Origin: Ciona intestinalis
Lineage: Eukaryota > Chordata > Ascidiacea > Phlebobranchia > Cionidae
Direction of reading: 5' to 3'
Length of the DNA stretch: 64,000 nt
Assembly (NCBI RefSeq): GCF_000224145.3
Contig: NC_020168.2
Coordinates: 806,001 to 870,000, forward strand
Below are positions 43,501 to 55,484 of this stretch, one piece after another; within the stretch, counting starts at the first letter, position 1; the number at the start of each line of letters is the position of its first letter. The notes under the pieces were generated by a model that saw nothing but the letters and a program-made list of their open reading frames with translations, did no database searches and was not told where the DNA came from. The position numbers and the translations under genes were made by a program.

Positions 43501-46500
43501 TTAAATGTTTCGGTAAGAGACGAAGTTGTCAAAGATTCTACTTTCTGTTTATCATTATATTATTTTAGGCTCTCTTTTCTAGCCTTGCGTTTCTGGATTC
43601 AAAATCCTGTTTTGTCATTATCGAAATTCGTGTGAAGCCCGCTCTGGGAGCAATCGATTTTGCTTGCGTGATATGTGAATAATAAATGAAGGGCGCTATA
43701 GCAGCCTGATGCAGAACGTAGCTGCCTACGTTCTATTTGATGCATGATTTCTCAGTTCCGTAAACCTAAAAAACCTCGACGTTCATTTTGGGCACGAAAC
43801 TTCGTTACACCCCATGGTACAATGTGTGCTTGGAATTCTTAGAATGGTTTTCAAATGTTTCAGTTTATGAGGCGATGAGTTGCTACGTGCTGCCGGGACA
43901 GACTGCACGCACAAGTAATTGCGAAGCGTTGCGAGATTACCTCGACTTTCCTTAATATTGAGGTCGTCCGTCCCGGAGGGAGTTGTAATCACTTTTTCAT
44001 TTCTCCATTCGCCGCTTCCTCGGGCCTCGTGTAATCCGCCGAGACAATACTCGGCTTCTCGTAACCGAGAGTTAATTTTAAAGTTCCAAGCTGGCAATTC
44101 GTGGCCAGGCATCAACCAAGAATGAAAGAAGCGAAATAATCCACAATTCCCAAGTGGACTGATGTTTCCGAAGATAGAAAACAAATTCCACCTGTTATAA
44201 TACAAAGCCTCAATCAAAATACTTCAATTGAATAAATAGAAACCCCAAAGGCCATATAATACGATAAACGATTTTCCCATCTCTTATCTTTTCGTGCTGT
44301 TAAATTACCCCAAAGCGAGGTTTTTAAATTTAAATATTTCAGCTTAATACTTTTGCTGAAAAAAGTTAAATTTAATACTATTTGTTTGATTTGGTAGCTA
44401 AAATAGTTAGCTCAAAGTTGACGCGAATTCGTAACTTTCGAAAGCTCAACACCTTATAATATTACGCGCAAATTTGTGTTATTAAGCCCAATGATATTAG
44501 GACTTAATTTATAACTGTAACCAAACTAATCAAACGAAAGTGCAATTTGAACCTATATAAAAATATATAAGATTTCCTGCACGAACATGACGTATAAGCA
44601 TCTGATAATACGAAGTAGCGCATTGTGTTTATTTCCAGAACATTATTCACGTAACACATATCTATGTTGATTATGTGTGACCTTCTTACACACATTTGAA
44701 CTATGCTATGCGTTTGAATTAAGGACGCAGCTATAGTTACTTTGTATGGCTGTTATTCGAGTTTTGTAGCAAATCAATTAAAATCTTTCGTTTACTTTGC
44801 ACGGTAAGTCGGATTACTTTGACTCGTATATAAATACAACGATGCAGTTTATTGCGTAAAATCACTGCCAAGTCAAACGTAAATAGCAAGATTAAGCGTC
44901 TTATCTCCAAAGTTGGGAATTAAAACGTTATTGCCACGGCGCGCATGTCATGCTTGAAGCGTCGGTCTGACTGGCTCCGTTAATACTTTACAGGTTTGCA
45001 CTTCTCGGAGCAAAAGCTTCTCTTTCTCGCTCGATCCACTCATACAGCTGCTAGCAATACAAACAAACCGCTGTCCGAATTCACCTGGCCGAGATTTTGT
45101 CATAACACGAGCACTGAGTAGCCAGGCTAATAACCCATTTAAAACAGCTGTAAATACGCTTATACACACGTGAATTAAAAATACTACCCGTTTATCTTTT
45201 AAGTAAGCTCTTATAGGCTGATTATATTAAATATAACCAAAGCAATACGTTAGTCGGCTCGTACTAAAACACAGATCAGTCAGTTTTTAGAAGCCAACAT
45301 TTTTTCCAGCATAAGTAAAATTTAAATATTTTAACTTAGAAACCCCGATATTTTGCAAAACTAAGGAAGTTCATTTTGTACTGGTGGTATCTTCTACTAG
45401 TAGACATGATGTTATAAACGGGAAATTTGTATGACTTTCAGCCATGGGTATTTACTACTCCACCATCGGAACCGCCCTGCAAAGCCATGGCACTCAACCG
45501 GTGTAATTGGCGTGAATAATTTACTTGGTGGCTGTAAACTTATTTGTCTGCGTGTATTGTGTGCTAAAATATAATGGTGGTAAAGAATTATATGTTAGAC
45601 CTATGCTAACATTGATCTAAACGTTTTAACACAGTATATGTATTCACTGTTTAAACCAAAAGTGAGTAGGGTTTTGATTAAATCCCACAAACATCTATAT
45701 TTCATTTTCCATTTCAGGCTGTCTCTCCGCCTTTTAACGTTTCGTTTTTTTTTTTTTTTACTTCAAAAAATATTCTAGTTATCCGCTACTAATGTGAGCT
45801 GAAGTCACATTTATTGCGGAAAAAAATCGCCGACTTGGTTAAAATTTTGGCAATTTTCTAGCACCCGTTAACTCGCATCGATCCAAAGGCAAACCATTAC
45901 GAAGAAAATTCCGTTTTCTAGAATTTTAACCTCATAAAGCGGGCAAAATTGGCTTAAAACTATAAAATTTCTGACGAATGTCGGAATAAAAATACAAGTA
46001 TAGAATTTATTTCACTCTCCGCAATAAAAGGGCATTTTTTGAAGTTACCACGTCACTGGTATTGGGTCGTTAAGGTTTATATATTACGTCAGAGGTTGCC
46101 ATTTGCTGGAAGTAAACGACCAAACGAGCGCTTAAAAGACGAGAATTTTCTAACACAACAACTTAATTTTCGTTTTCACCTCTGCCCGTAAAATCCATAC
46201 AATAAAGATAAAAGCATCCATCCGTTTTACTGCCTGACAATATTCGGTAAAATCGAGAAATTTAAAACCAGCGTATCGGCGGTAGAATGTTGGTTTTCGT
46301 TTTAAATTAAACGCAGAAAAAGTGGGTATTGTATCGAGCAGAAAAACGTTCCAGTTTTATTAGGAAAACTTAGGTTTTTAACACAATTTTACGTGAATGA
46401 ACTGTTATAAACAATCACGAAAATAATATTTTTTCTTGCGAAATGGGATTTATAACTAGACCAGGAAATGTAGAAAGTAGGCTCAGTTTCGGTGAAAATA

Positions 46501-49145
46501 TAGCAGAAACTTGGATCGTTGTCCACCATGTTTAGTTTCCAGATGCTTGAACATGTTTGGCCTATCTTAGCAATCGCTTCGGTTCCTTGTGTTCGTCCAA
46601 AATAATACCGGTCGTCTTAAACACTTGGCCTATGGACCTTTCAGCAGGTACGCCCAGTCGTAGGCTCATTTGTGCGGTTCTGCTGCTCCAGTGCAAATAA
46701 ACAGTGGAATTAAGCTCGACTGAGCGTCGCGGGACACTTGTTAAAGAGAGAAGCAGAGCATAGCGTCGGCCATATTGTTTGGCGTTCAGTTACGAGCGCA
46801 ACCTCCTATAGAAGTAGGCTTATCTTGGCGATCGGCCTTTTCGCATCCTACGTACCAAGATAGACTGATGGATTTATTACTTGCTTCATGCTTCGTCTGT
46901 TCAGCCAATTGGAAAGGCTTTCCCGGTCACGTGGTGCTCTTATCCGTCTGGTCGCGTGCGATTAAAATCTCCGCTCTTTCCCTCTTCACTGTTTTTGTTT
47001 ATCTTTCGCTCCTCGCAATTACTCCCTCTCTCTCACTTCTGCTCCTGTTTATTCTCTTTTATCATCCCACTCCTCTCCCTCCTTGTTTAATTTATAGCTT
47101 TACGCACGTCACTCACTCCTTCTGATCTCCTGGCGCGCGCACTTCCTCTGTAGGTTTATCTATTCGCACACGGGACTACACACGCTCATTTTCGCACACC
47201 GCCGCCGAAGTTGTTTCGTATCTTGAACAGAATTGAATTTCATACGGCGCTCGGCTCCCCGGCAAGCCACTTTGTACCTCCAGCACAAAAAGTATTTTGA
47301 AAGCAAAAGTGTTTTGTCACAAAAATATGCTTTAGCTCAGGATTTTTATTTTGTTTTTCAGTTTTACTATAGAACGAACCGGAGATTTTGTGGCGTAAGC
47401 ATTAAATGTAGTATATATTTGAACTTTAACTTGGATTGTCGAATGTTAAGTACGTTAGTAATCAGGAGAAAAATAATATTTCCAATCGTATTAACACGAC
47501 GTAACGCAGCGGTGACGTTCACAGCTGTCTGGATCTATCGTGTCTGTTTTTTAACGCAATGTTATGGTCTCGTCATGTTTTTTAAATAGAATAATTTGTT
47601 TTGAGATGATTAAAATATCCTAAAAATATTTTTCAGATTTTGGTTAAGTTGACATGGTTGTTTGATAAATTTACGAGCTTCGACAATTTGAACAAGGGCT
47701 ACTCGTGAGCGGTAAGTTTCGTTTAAAATATTGTGTTTTGGTTTATCTTTAAAGTTGTAAAGCGCGGATGTTAGAAATGGAAATCTCGGTCCGAGTGTAA
47801 ACAATGTCGCCATTTTATTACTTTTGCCATGAGAGAGGCGACGCCGTATCTCTTGTGAATTAAACCAACTCTGATCAATGGCACTCGCTGTTTGCCGGTG
47901 CGTGACCTCTCAGGCACGTAGCCACGATTACGACGTCACAGAAGGCCAGCAGTGCGCTCTCACAGCGAACTGCGACCACGTACCAGCTTTCTCACACGAT
48001 TTTAAAAAACAGCCGGGAAAACAATAACCACCGACTTGATTGATAGTGGTGTTTACGGGCGGCCGTGCTGGTACGCAGTTCCACGAAGTTATTGATTATT
48101 CACGACCATTGTGCCCGGCAACCAACACAAAAATAGTTTACAAACCCCTAAAAGTACTTTTGCAAAACACGAATAAAACACATCAAGTCGCATGGATGAA
48201 AACTGATTTTACGACATTGGTGTTTTACTATGACGCGATCCCCATGTTTGTGATCCGTTCGCCTTAAAAACTGATTTGTTAAGTAACATCTGTTAGACCA
48301 CAATTAATTCTAAAATAAGCTTCTGCTCACGAAACCCGACACTTCCTCCCAGGGAACCCTTCCTTGAAAGAATGTTATTCACTTATCTAAGACCATTGAC
48401 TGGATAGAGGTTCACGCGTATTTCCATATTAAAAAAATATCGATTCTCAACGTCGTAGGCTTTAGTAGATAAACGATCATGTATTACGTAGTATAAGAAA
48501 ATATAAAATTTGAGGCTTATTTGTAAACTGTGACCAATGTAATCGGTGCCACTACACGTAGAATGGCGCGAGTTATAAATCAACTGAAGATCATGAACAT
48601 ACTGGTTACAAGAATAGACAAGTTTATTGTCTGTTGCTGTTAAGTTAATTGCCGTGGTATCGGCACGAACTATATAGCGTGGTCACAATAAGTGCAAAGC
48701 TTAAAATAGTTGTTTTTAACGATCGCCATTGCTATCTGTATATAAAATGTAAGTAATCGATTGGCTAGCGGTTAGGAAACGAAAATTCGGATAGATCTTT
48801 TCCCGCCTTCACGGAGGGAAGCAATTAACTAATCCGTCTTCCTTGTACCCGGCTTCGATCGCTGTCGGCGCGAACAAGCGATAAACGCTGCGTATTTGGC
48901 CGTGACGGCGCATGCCGCTTTGTTTATAGAAGCTTGTCATTGTCGATGGGCAGCAGTCTAGCGCAAATGTCATTACATATAACACTGTACAAAGTCAACA
49001 CCAACCAGCATAGGCACATGGCTTTAACTTTGCGCGGTAGTTTATTGATATGGATTCGGCACGTCATGTGGCTCGAGATTCCCTTTTACTTCGCCTACTG
49101 TCTCCAGCTTTAACAAACTAACAGCCATATTCTTTGTGTTTACAG

Positions 49146-49297
49146 TGACTTGAGGTGCGAAACAACTGCTAATGGATTACGCGAAGACTGTTTCCAAATC
49201 AACTGAGAGCTTTAAAGACATTTTGGCGAGGGATTAGTGCGTTGAATTATTCAGTGGATTTACAAAATTGGATGTAATTCGGAAGTGGAATAACAAA
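49146..49297 (+). promoter_or_regulatory. Probable 5' UTR part of the large exon
   Basis: TTTGTGTTTACAG at 49133-49145 is a strong splice acceptor. It suggests that the large coding exon begins at 49146 and that one or more untranslated exons lie upstream in the gene-poor region. Confidence 0.5.
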
Positions 49298-52200
49298 ATG
49301 GCGACACGGCTTGAGCCGCCCGCACGGGATGACAACGGACTTTGGAGCTTAGCCGCCGCCTGCGGTGTGTTCCGCGACTCCCGCCGAAACGAGCAACATT
49401 CCCCGATGTTGCCGCCCATTGACGCGCAGTTTCACGGCGAAGCAAGCGACCACGAAAGTTTAGTGAACAGCAGCTCGCCCCATTCAGGTTCGAATCTCTC
49501 ATCCGGCACTCGACTGTCTGAATCCCCTGAATTTGCCACGAACGTCGATCGATGCGGAAACGTTCGGTTTTACAGCGACATCTCTAAGTGTTGCGACATT
49601 GACCGCCAGAATCTCGTCAAACCCACAATACCAAGTGATTGGGCAACTCCTGCATCAAGCTGCTCATCCGCAAGCCAAAGTTACGATTCGTTCACGTACT
49701 GTTCCCCCACACTGCCTACCCACCGCGGGACTTCCATTGCTCCAAAATCCGCATCTGTCGTGGCAGACTTGACGACAAGCAAACCTACCAATTTCCTGCA
49801 AAGCTCCCGGGCCAGTCTGTTTCCGCTTTTAAGTGCACTGAATCCCAAATCGGAAAACTGTGAATCAACCACCAACCCCGGGCGACCTCATGAACACGCT
49901 TTAAAAGAAGGTAATTCTAAGCATTCGGTTTTCGGCCGCAAAGTCCAAAGTGGTCAAAACAAGTTGTCGAAACCGACAAGCAAAGAAGGTCTTACTGGCA
50001 CGCGCCCAAGCTCAAATACGATCAAGACTGGTACCGCAGAGTTACAATCATCAGCTGACAGCGGCACAAGGAAGTCGAACAAAACAAAACGCAACCTCAA
50101 GAACAGTGAGAAAAAATCACTCCCGCCAAACACACAAACCCCTGGTTCAACTAACACGCGTGCACCTGAAGCGCAAACTGCGACAGCAACCAGCTCTACG
50201 TTTGATGCGGCCGATGCTGCACAGGCGTTGTTGGGCCTCAGTGAAGGTTTCTTGACAATGAGTAAGTCGACCACATCTAGCCCTGTGTTTGCAGAAGAGA
50301 ATCCAAGAAAATTCGGGTTTATAAACCCCACTGCGTGTGCAGAGGGTACTCGAACCACAACCTCTCCGGCCATTTCTCCGCAAAATCTTCCGCCGCCTCT
50401 TCAACAGTTGACAAAATGCGTCTCAGATTTCGGCAAAGAAACTTGTGTTGGCCCGCATATGGAAGAAAATGGCGAAATGCGAATTGCAATTACGGAGGGC
50501 GCTTCTCCTAAAGATCCAAGTAAGTCTGTACCAGAATCCCCCACCGCTGACCAGTTTCCCCGTTTTCACTTCAAAAAGGTGATATGCCGCAAGTTTGCTG
50601 AATCGTTAGATCGGCCATGCGATGAAAGTTTACCGAAAACCTGCACCGGAACGCCCCCAGATAAAATTGTAATATCCGATGCTATTTCACAAAATGGCCG
50701 ACTGATACCAAGCGCTGGTTCTAACGAAACAGCTCTACGTACGAAACAACGAGAACGTAACAGAAACCAAGCAACACAGGACAACAAAAAGCAAAAGAAT
50801 AAAGTACAGCATGCCGAAACAACTCTGAAAACAAGCGAGAAGTCAAAACTGTTGAATTCGGTGAGCGAACTTGAAAAATGCGAATCAACTGAAATAGTTG
50901 GCGGCACAAAATCAAAAACTTTTGCTGATGTTATAAAAACAAAGCCTAATAAATCATCTCATTCCAGCAAACGGGATAATCATGCGCTTGATCATCATAG
51001 TAACTTATACCGAGTGTCGTGCTCCGTTGGTTCTTCTAATGAGTCGTTAAATAAATCTTGTGATGAAACCGACGAAGCTGAAGAAAGTGATTCAACCAGT
51101 GTGTATACGAGCGAGAGCGAAGATGAGGAAGAGGAGACGCAATCAGATCAGGAGGATAAAAATAAAACGAACCTCCAACTGTCAAGTGGGAACGGAGATA
51201 TCCAGAAGCGCAAACATTTTACGTTGAGTGAGGCCAAGTTTTCGTTGCCAACACGAAACACAACCGAAACAAAAGCAGTTTTCGCTGGAGTTTTGCAGCG
51301 AAAATTTGGTATAAGTAGCGCTAGTCGTGGCAATTTTTCCCTCCCCGATTCCGCCCCATCATCTGTGTGTACATCAGCTCCATTCAACCTCCCACCAGAT
51401 AAGTCAAAGTCTGGTTTCGGTTCTGTTCGTATCAAGAAAGCAACTTTCACGTTTTCCACTCGCACGGAGAACAATAATCCGCACAAGTTCCCACAAATGG
51501 GAGGCGATGGTCATTCTCGCACTTCCGCACTTGGGAAGTGTCCTCTCACATTCAGAGGAGCAAGAAGCTCATCCGAAAACGGCGAAGGCAGAAGCTGGAA
51601 CGCCAATGACGACTTGACTACATTTGGAGCATTGGCTGACGGAGCTTCATTTAAAACATTGTCGTGTGAAAAAAAACACAAGTCCCAGCATCGTGAATCG
51701 TGGTCGGAGGCAAGCAATAGTCGTATTACATACGATAAGCGTCGTTTGCCTAGACCGAACGCCAGATCCCCGGCCCTGGAAGCCCCGCAAGCAACAAAGT
51801 CAAAGTCGGGACAGAAGCGGAGAAGCACCGACAAGAAGGCTGATAAGAAACATACATCCAAAGACACGCGGGCCGAAAACATTTTGGAATCCGATAATTT
51901 CGGTTCTTATGAACAGAAAGGCCATCACACCTCGGGACAGTTTCGTGAAGAGTTGTCAAGGGTTTCCAAAAAATCTCGAAAAGACAAACCTGCGACTGCT
52001 TGTCGCATCGCACCGTATCAACAGGAAAGCAGTAGCGTCACCGATTCCACAGATACCATGACGTCACGAGCCTCTTCCAGACAATCCTCTTTAGCTGGTG
52101 ATGACGAAGTTGTTGCAAAGAAATCAAAGAAAAGAAACCGTGACGTCGAACGCTCCGAAAAGCGCTCGCGAAAAAAACACAGAAAACGCCACCATTCAGC

Positions 52201-52489
52201 GAACCCGCTGTGCAGGCCAGAGGACGAATCGTCCAGAATAAACTCAGTGACTCCGAGGCAAACGCCCGGGTTTCAACTACTTTCTTGTTTTCCGGCCCCT
52301 GCGTCACTGACAGCTGGTTTAGCAAAGGGCGAGTTAGTGCCAAGCTACGGTGCAACTGCCCAACACCGGTGTCCAAGGTTACCTGCACAGTGGCAGAAGG
52401 GTTCAGATGTGGTCGAACTAAAACAAAAGAAACAGCGGGAACGTTGGAAAAGCATGACCTTGGATATGTTTTGTATGGGCAGCTTGTAA
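49298..52489 (+). CDS. Large disordered, probably nuclear protein (unrecognised)
   Basis: A 3.2 kb uninterrupted frame, ~1063 residues from the ATG at 49298. That ATG was chosen because its context AACAAAATGG is far better than the in-frame ATG ten codons earlier (TTGGATGT). I do not recognise the family. The protein is rich in Ser, Thr, Lys, Asn and Pro with no clear globular domain. A short Ala-rich helix AADAAQALLGLSEGF sits near residue 305. An acidic Ser/Glu run (ESDSTSVYTSESEDEEEE) lies near 605. Basic clusters near 940-970 (KKSKKRNRDVERSEKRSRKK) look like nuclear localisation signals. The tail is KKQRERWKSMTLDMFCMGSL. This suggests a chromatin or transcription cofactor, by inference only. 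The stop codon lies inside a perfect splice-donor sequence (CTT then GTAAGA at 52487), so another exon may follow. Confidence 0.75.
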   Translation: MATRLEPPARDDNGLWSLAAACGVFRDSRRNEQHSPMLPPIDAQFHGEASDHESLVNSSSPHSGSNLSSGTRLSESPEFATNVDRCGNVRFYSDISKCCDIDRQNLVKPTIPSDWATPASSCSSASQSYDSFTYCSPTLPTHRGTSIAPKSASVVADLTTSKPTNFLQSSRASLFPLLSALNPKSENCESTTNPGRPHEHALKEGNSKHSVFGRKVQSGQNKLSKPTSKEGLTGTRPSSNTIKTGTAELQSSADSGTRKSNKTKRNLKNSEKKSLPPNTQTPGSTNTRAPEAQTATATSSTFDAADAAQALLGLSEGFLTMSKSTTSSPVFAEENPRKFGFINPTACAEGTRTTTSPAISPQNLPPPLQQLTKCVSDFGKETCVGPHMEENGEMRIAITEGASPKDPSKSVPESPTADQFPRFHFKKVICRKFAESLDRPCDESLPKTCTGTPPDKIVISDAISQNGRLIPSAGSNETALRTKQRERNRNQATQDNKKQKNKVQHAETTLKTSEKSKLLNSVSELEKCESTEIVGGTKSKTFADVIKTKPNKSSHSSKRDNHALDHHSNLYRVSCSVGSSNESLNKSCDETDEAEESDSTSVYTSESEDEEEETQSDQEDKNKTNLQLSSGNGDIQKRKHFTLSEAKFSLPTRNTTETKAVFAGVLQRKFGISSASRGNFSLPDSAPSSVCTSAPFNLPPDKSKSGFGSVRIKKATFTFSTRTENNNPHKFPQMGGDGHSRTSALGKCPLTFRGARSSSENGEGRSWNANDDLTTFGALADGASFKTLSCEKKHKSQHRESWSEASNSRITYDKRRLPRPNARSPALEAPQATKSKSGQKRRSTDKKADKKHTSKDTRAENILESDNFGSYEQKGHHTSGQFREELSRVSKKSRKDKPATACRIAPYQQESSSVTDSTDTMTSRASSRQSSLAGDDEVVAKKSKKRNRDVERSEKRSRKKHRKRHHSANPLCRPEDESSRINSVTPRQTPGFQLLSCFPAPASLTAGLAKGELVPSYGATAQHRCPRLPAQWQKGSDVVELKQKKQRERWKSMTLDMFCMGSL

Positions 52490-54721
52490 GATAAAATGTT
52501 CGTGCTTTTTTATACCTTCATTGCAACACCGTCCAAAAATATACACAGTACTGATAATGTTGTGCTAACTTTACTCCGTCCGTGCTACTTCAGTTGCTTT
52601 AATTACCAAATACTTTTTATTAATTATTGCAATATTGTTTACAAACGTTTTCTGATCTTTCGATTGTGCATATGGGCACTTTTAGATGGTAAAAATCATA
52701 ACAGTCAAAATGATCCAAACCTGAGACATGAAAGTCTCTTGCAGCACATTTAAATGTTTTAACAAATTTTACACAAAATATTCCTAAATACACGCAGCTA
52801 GTTATACAGAACGCTACATATTTTATGACTGTGGAGATAACACAAATGTTACCCATTAGGACTTCGCAACTTCGACCGCCTATTAAGCCCTTGGGCGGTT
52901 TGCGTTGCGAAAAACGAGCATTTGTTCTTTCGCGTGTCGCGCCTTTTGCATTCATGAACTGTTTCATTCGCCTTTTACCGCTATCATTTTGTGTCTCCAT
53001 GCGATCTGGCACACGTGGGTCACGTGCAAAGTATTTATATTTTCATTTTATTTGACCCTGTGTCCCGATTTGTGTTATAGTTGCCAAAAGTTAAGAGATG
53101 GCATCTGCGAAACCAGATTTTCACGTGGGTTTTGCCTCTGTGAATAACTGATAACAATTAAAGCACTTTTAAAGTCGCGAGAATTATTGAACATCAACTT
53201 TTTCGTGTACAGAAACCGTTTAGTTCTTTATGCATTTAATGCAGTTTCGCCTCTTTCTTCTTTTTTTTGCGATTATTGCTTACACAACCAAAATACAAAC
53301 ATGAAACCGACCACAGGTTTCCTGGTAACATCTATTAGCAGATAGTTTAAGCAAAAGTTCGTATACGCTACAGTTTCCTACAGATGAAGTTGGAAAATAA
53401 TTAGTATCATAAGCTAATATCAGATATATTACATACCTGTATGCAAAGTGTGGAGTTTTTTTTAAGATAGCCTAAACGATAAATTCCATCTTAAAACACA
53501 CCATGGACACTTTAACAGTTGAATTTCCATATGGGGCATATTTTGTTAGCAAATTGTAAGTATTGATAAAACAACAAATGGAAAAAGTTTTAAAGCCATG
53601 TTTAATTAAAACACTCAAACATAGTTCTGCCCTAGTAGTTGAATAAAGGAAAAACTCTTTGACGAAAAAGAAACAGATCAGATTTTGACAATACTTGAAG
53701 GAAAGGGAACAGCTTCGCCTTAGCAAGCGAATTCTACTTTTAAACTCATTGTACCCACGCTAGTACTCGTAATATCGAATGTAGACGCAGCTGAAATTTT
53801 AGTGTTTTATAGCTCTAGTGATAAAGCGTAATTTTTGACGTGCCCACAAACGCGGCACGGTGCGCCATTTTAACGAGCTGAATAATTGATGTAGTAATCT
53901 TACAGTACGCTTGAATAAACAAGATAAGTGAAGTTAAATTTGCATCTCCCGTCCATGTAGAAAGCTTATAAATAAGTCAATGTTTGTTGTTGAATATTAC
54001 TGTCGAAATAACGCTGGTTGTCCCTTGTTTTAATAGGACGTACTGTGTAGGCGTTTCTGGCAAATTTCTAACGGGATTACAAAAAGTATTTTAAGTAGAG
54101 CACCTATCGGACGTGATTTTAAAAGATTTATAAAATACCCACATGCGTCCGACTGGCAAAAAAAAGCCGTTGGTTTAGAAAAGTTATTCAAGCATTGATT
54201 ATAAGTTGCCTAATGTGCTAGCCGTACCCATTTTTTATTAGCATTATTTAAAGTTTTTTAGTTAACCGTACATGAATAAATAACGTGCGTTAGTAAAAAC
54301 ACTATTGTTTGTTAATGAAGTATACGTTTATAGGGTAAGCAATATAAAGGTTTCGTTTTTTTATTTCTTGAGTTGGTTAAACTTTTCGGGGTGTATAAAA
54401 GCAAAACTGTGTCTGCCGCCACGTCTGCTCAGCCATTCCGCCGCATGTCTGGGAGCGATGGCCCGCCAAAGTTAATGACAGCCTCGATAGAAAGGCTTAT
54501 AAGCCTGGTGACAGGGAGCGGATCTCTTGCTCCGATTATGAGCACTCCTTCTCTTCTCCCTCTCTTCTTTGCTCCTCGTGTGTGTTCCGCGCAGGTGCTC
54601 ATGACGTCACATCACGCGCACACTTGGGACCTCAGTGAATGTAGCAAGCGGTGGCCGCTTCTTATTTCTGCCGTATTTTCACAATCACGTTTCACAGATT
54701 CAAACCAACGATAAAACTACC

Positions 54722-54915
54722 ATATAGTAGTTTGGGGTAAGATGGTTCATGCTTTCAATCTCTTTTATCGTCCCATTTGGTAGCAAACAAAGAATATTTT
54801 AAAAAATCCGCAAATCTTTATTACCCTAAAACAGTGTTGTTAATTGTTAAAAACACGGTTACTATTATGAGATAGTGTGTGCTAATGGTATCCAGCTTAC
54901 CACATTTTACCATAA
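54722..54915 (-). mobile_element. MITE copy (reverse)
   Basis: ATATAGTAGTTTGGGGTAAG at the left, TCCCATTTGGTAGCAAACAA inside, worn right end CACATTTTACCATAA. Confidence 0.7.
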
Positions 54916-55307
54916 CGATCAGGCACATCAATGGTGCAATTATTTTAACGATACAAATTCGGTATAGTTTGAATAACGCTGTATCTACAGGAACAGATAG
55001 TTAAACACCGAATATAAAAATGAAAAATCAAACATTCCTATAAGAAAATCAAACTTTAACCGCCGACAAAATTATTTCATTTCAATAATTTAACATCGCA
55101 AAAGATAATAAACAAACCTAAGACCTACAATACTATGATTGAATATTCGGCGGTACTTTAACTCGATCGCTCAAGTGAAAGTATCAGCGGGGTGCCAAAT
55201 ATTCAACCTTCGAGCAATAATGGTTTCCCATACCGTACAAATTCAACGCCTAACTTAAAAGCAACTTAAAACCCCAAGGAGTTTTTATTTTTGTAACATA
55301 GTGCAGT

Positions 55308-55484
55308 GGGGGTAAGATGAATATCGTTAGCAGGTAAAAATGTGTCATAATAGTATTTTTAAATTTAACAACGCACCTTTGGAGTCGTGAGTTTACGGTT
55401 GGAAAACTCCCTGCAGGTTTTTTTTGTTTTTCCGGAAAATGGGACAAGGAAATATGCACCATCATACCCCAACCTACTATAAAC
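55308..55484 (+). mobile_element. MITE copy (forward), diverged
   Basis: GTGCAGTGGGGGTAAGATGA ... CATCATACCCCAACCTACTA; second subtype with AACAACGCACCTTTGGAGTC. Confidence 0.7.

Larger units (their letters stand above)
30540..49145. other. Gene-poor ~18.6 kb region
   Basis: I find no multi-exon gene with recognisable homology on either strand. The block has MITE copies at 33296, 36194, 38063 and 40188, a partial MITE at about 35906-36030, a SINE piece at 36715, and a few exon-like fragments at 39-40.5 kb. From about 41 to 49 kb repeats nearly vanish while GC and motif richness rise, which suggests regulatory DNA and upstream untranslated exons of the gene at 49.3 kb. Homeodomain-type TAATTAG/GATTA sites occur at about 37230-37260. 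This is negative evidence from reading only; low-expressed or fast-evolving exons could be missed. Confidence 0.5.

Noticed and set aside
43783-44217. 144-codon minus-strand ORF
   Set aside because: No domain, signal peptide, coiled region or flanking splice logic that I can recognise, and composition matches its non-coding surroundings.
47610-47815. Minus-strand ORF starting AAAATGGCGAC with a mitochondrial-presequence-like start (MATLFTLGPRFPFLTSALY)
   Set aside because: No homology for the rest and no convincing donor to a further coding exon; retained only within the motif finding.
49950-52494. Many 60-145 codon ORFs in other frames
   Set aside because: Shadows of the single 1063-codon frame, helped by its unbiased codon content.
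54373-54714. 113-codon ORF downstream of a TATAAAAG box
   Set aside because: The TATA-like site is real in sequence, but the ORF is low-complexity Ser/Leu-rich with no family signature. I kept the motif only as a note.
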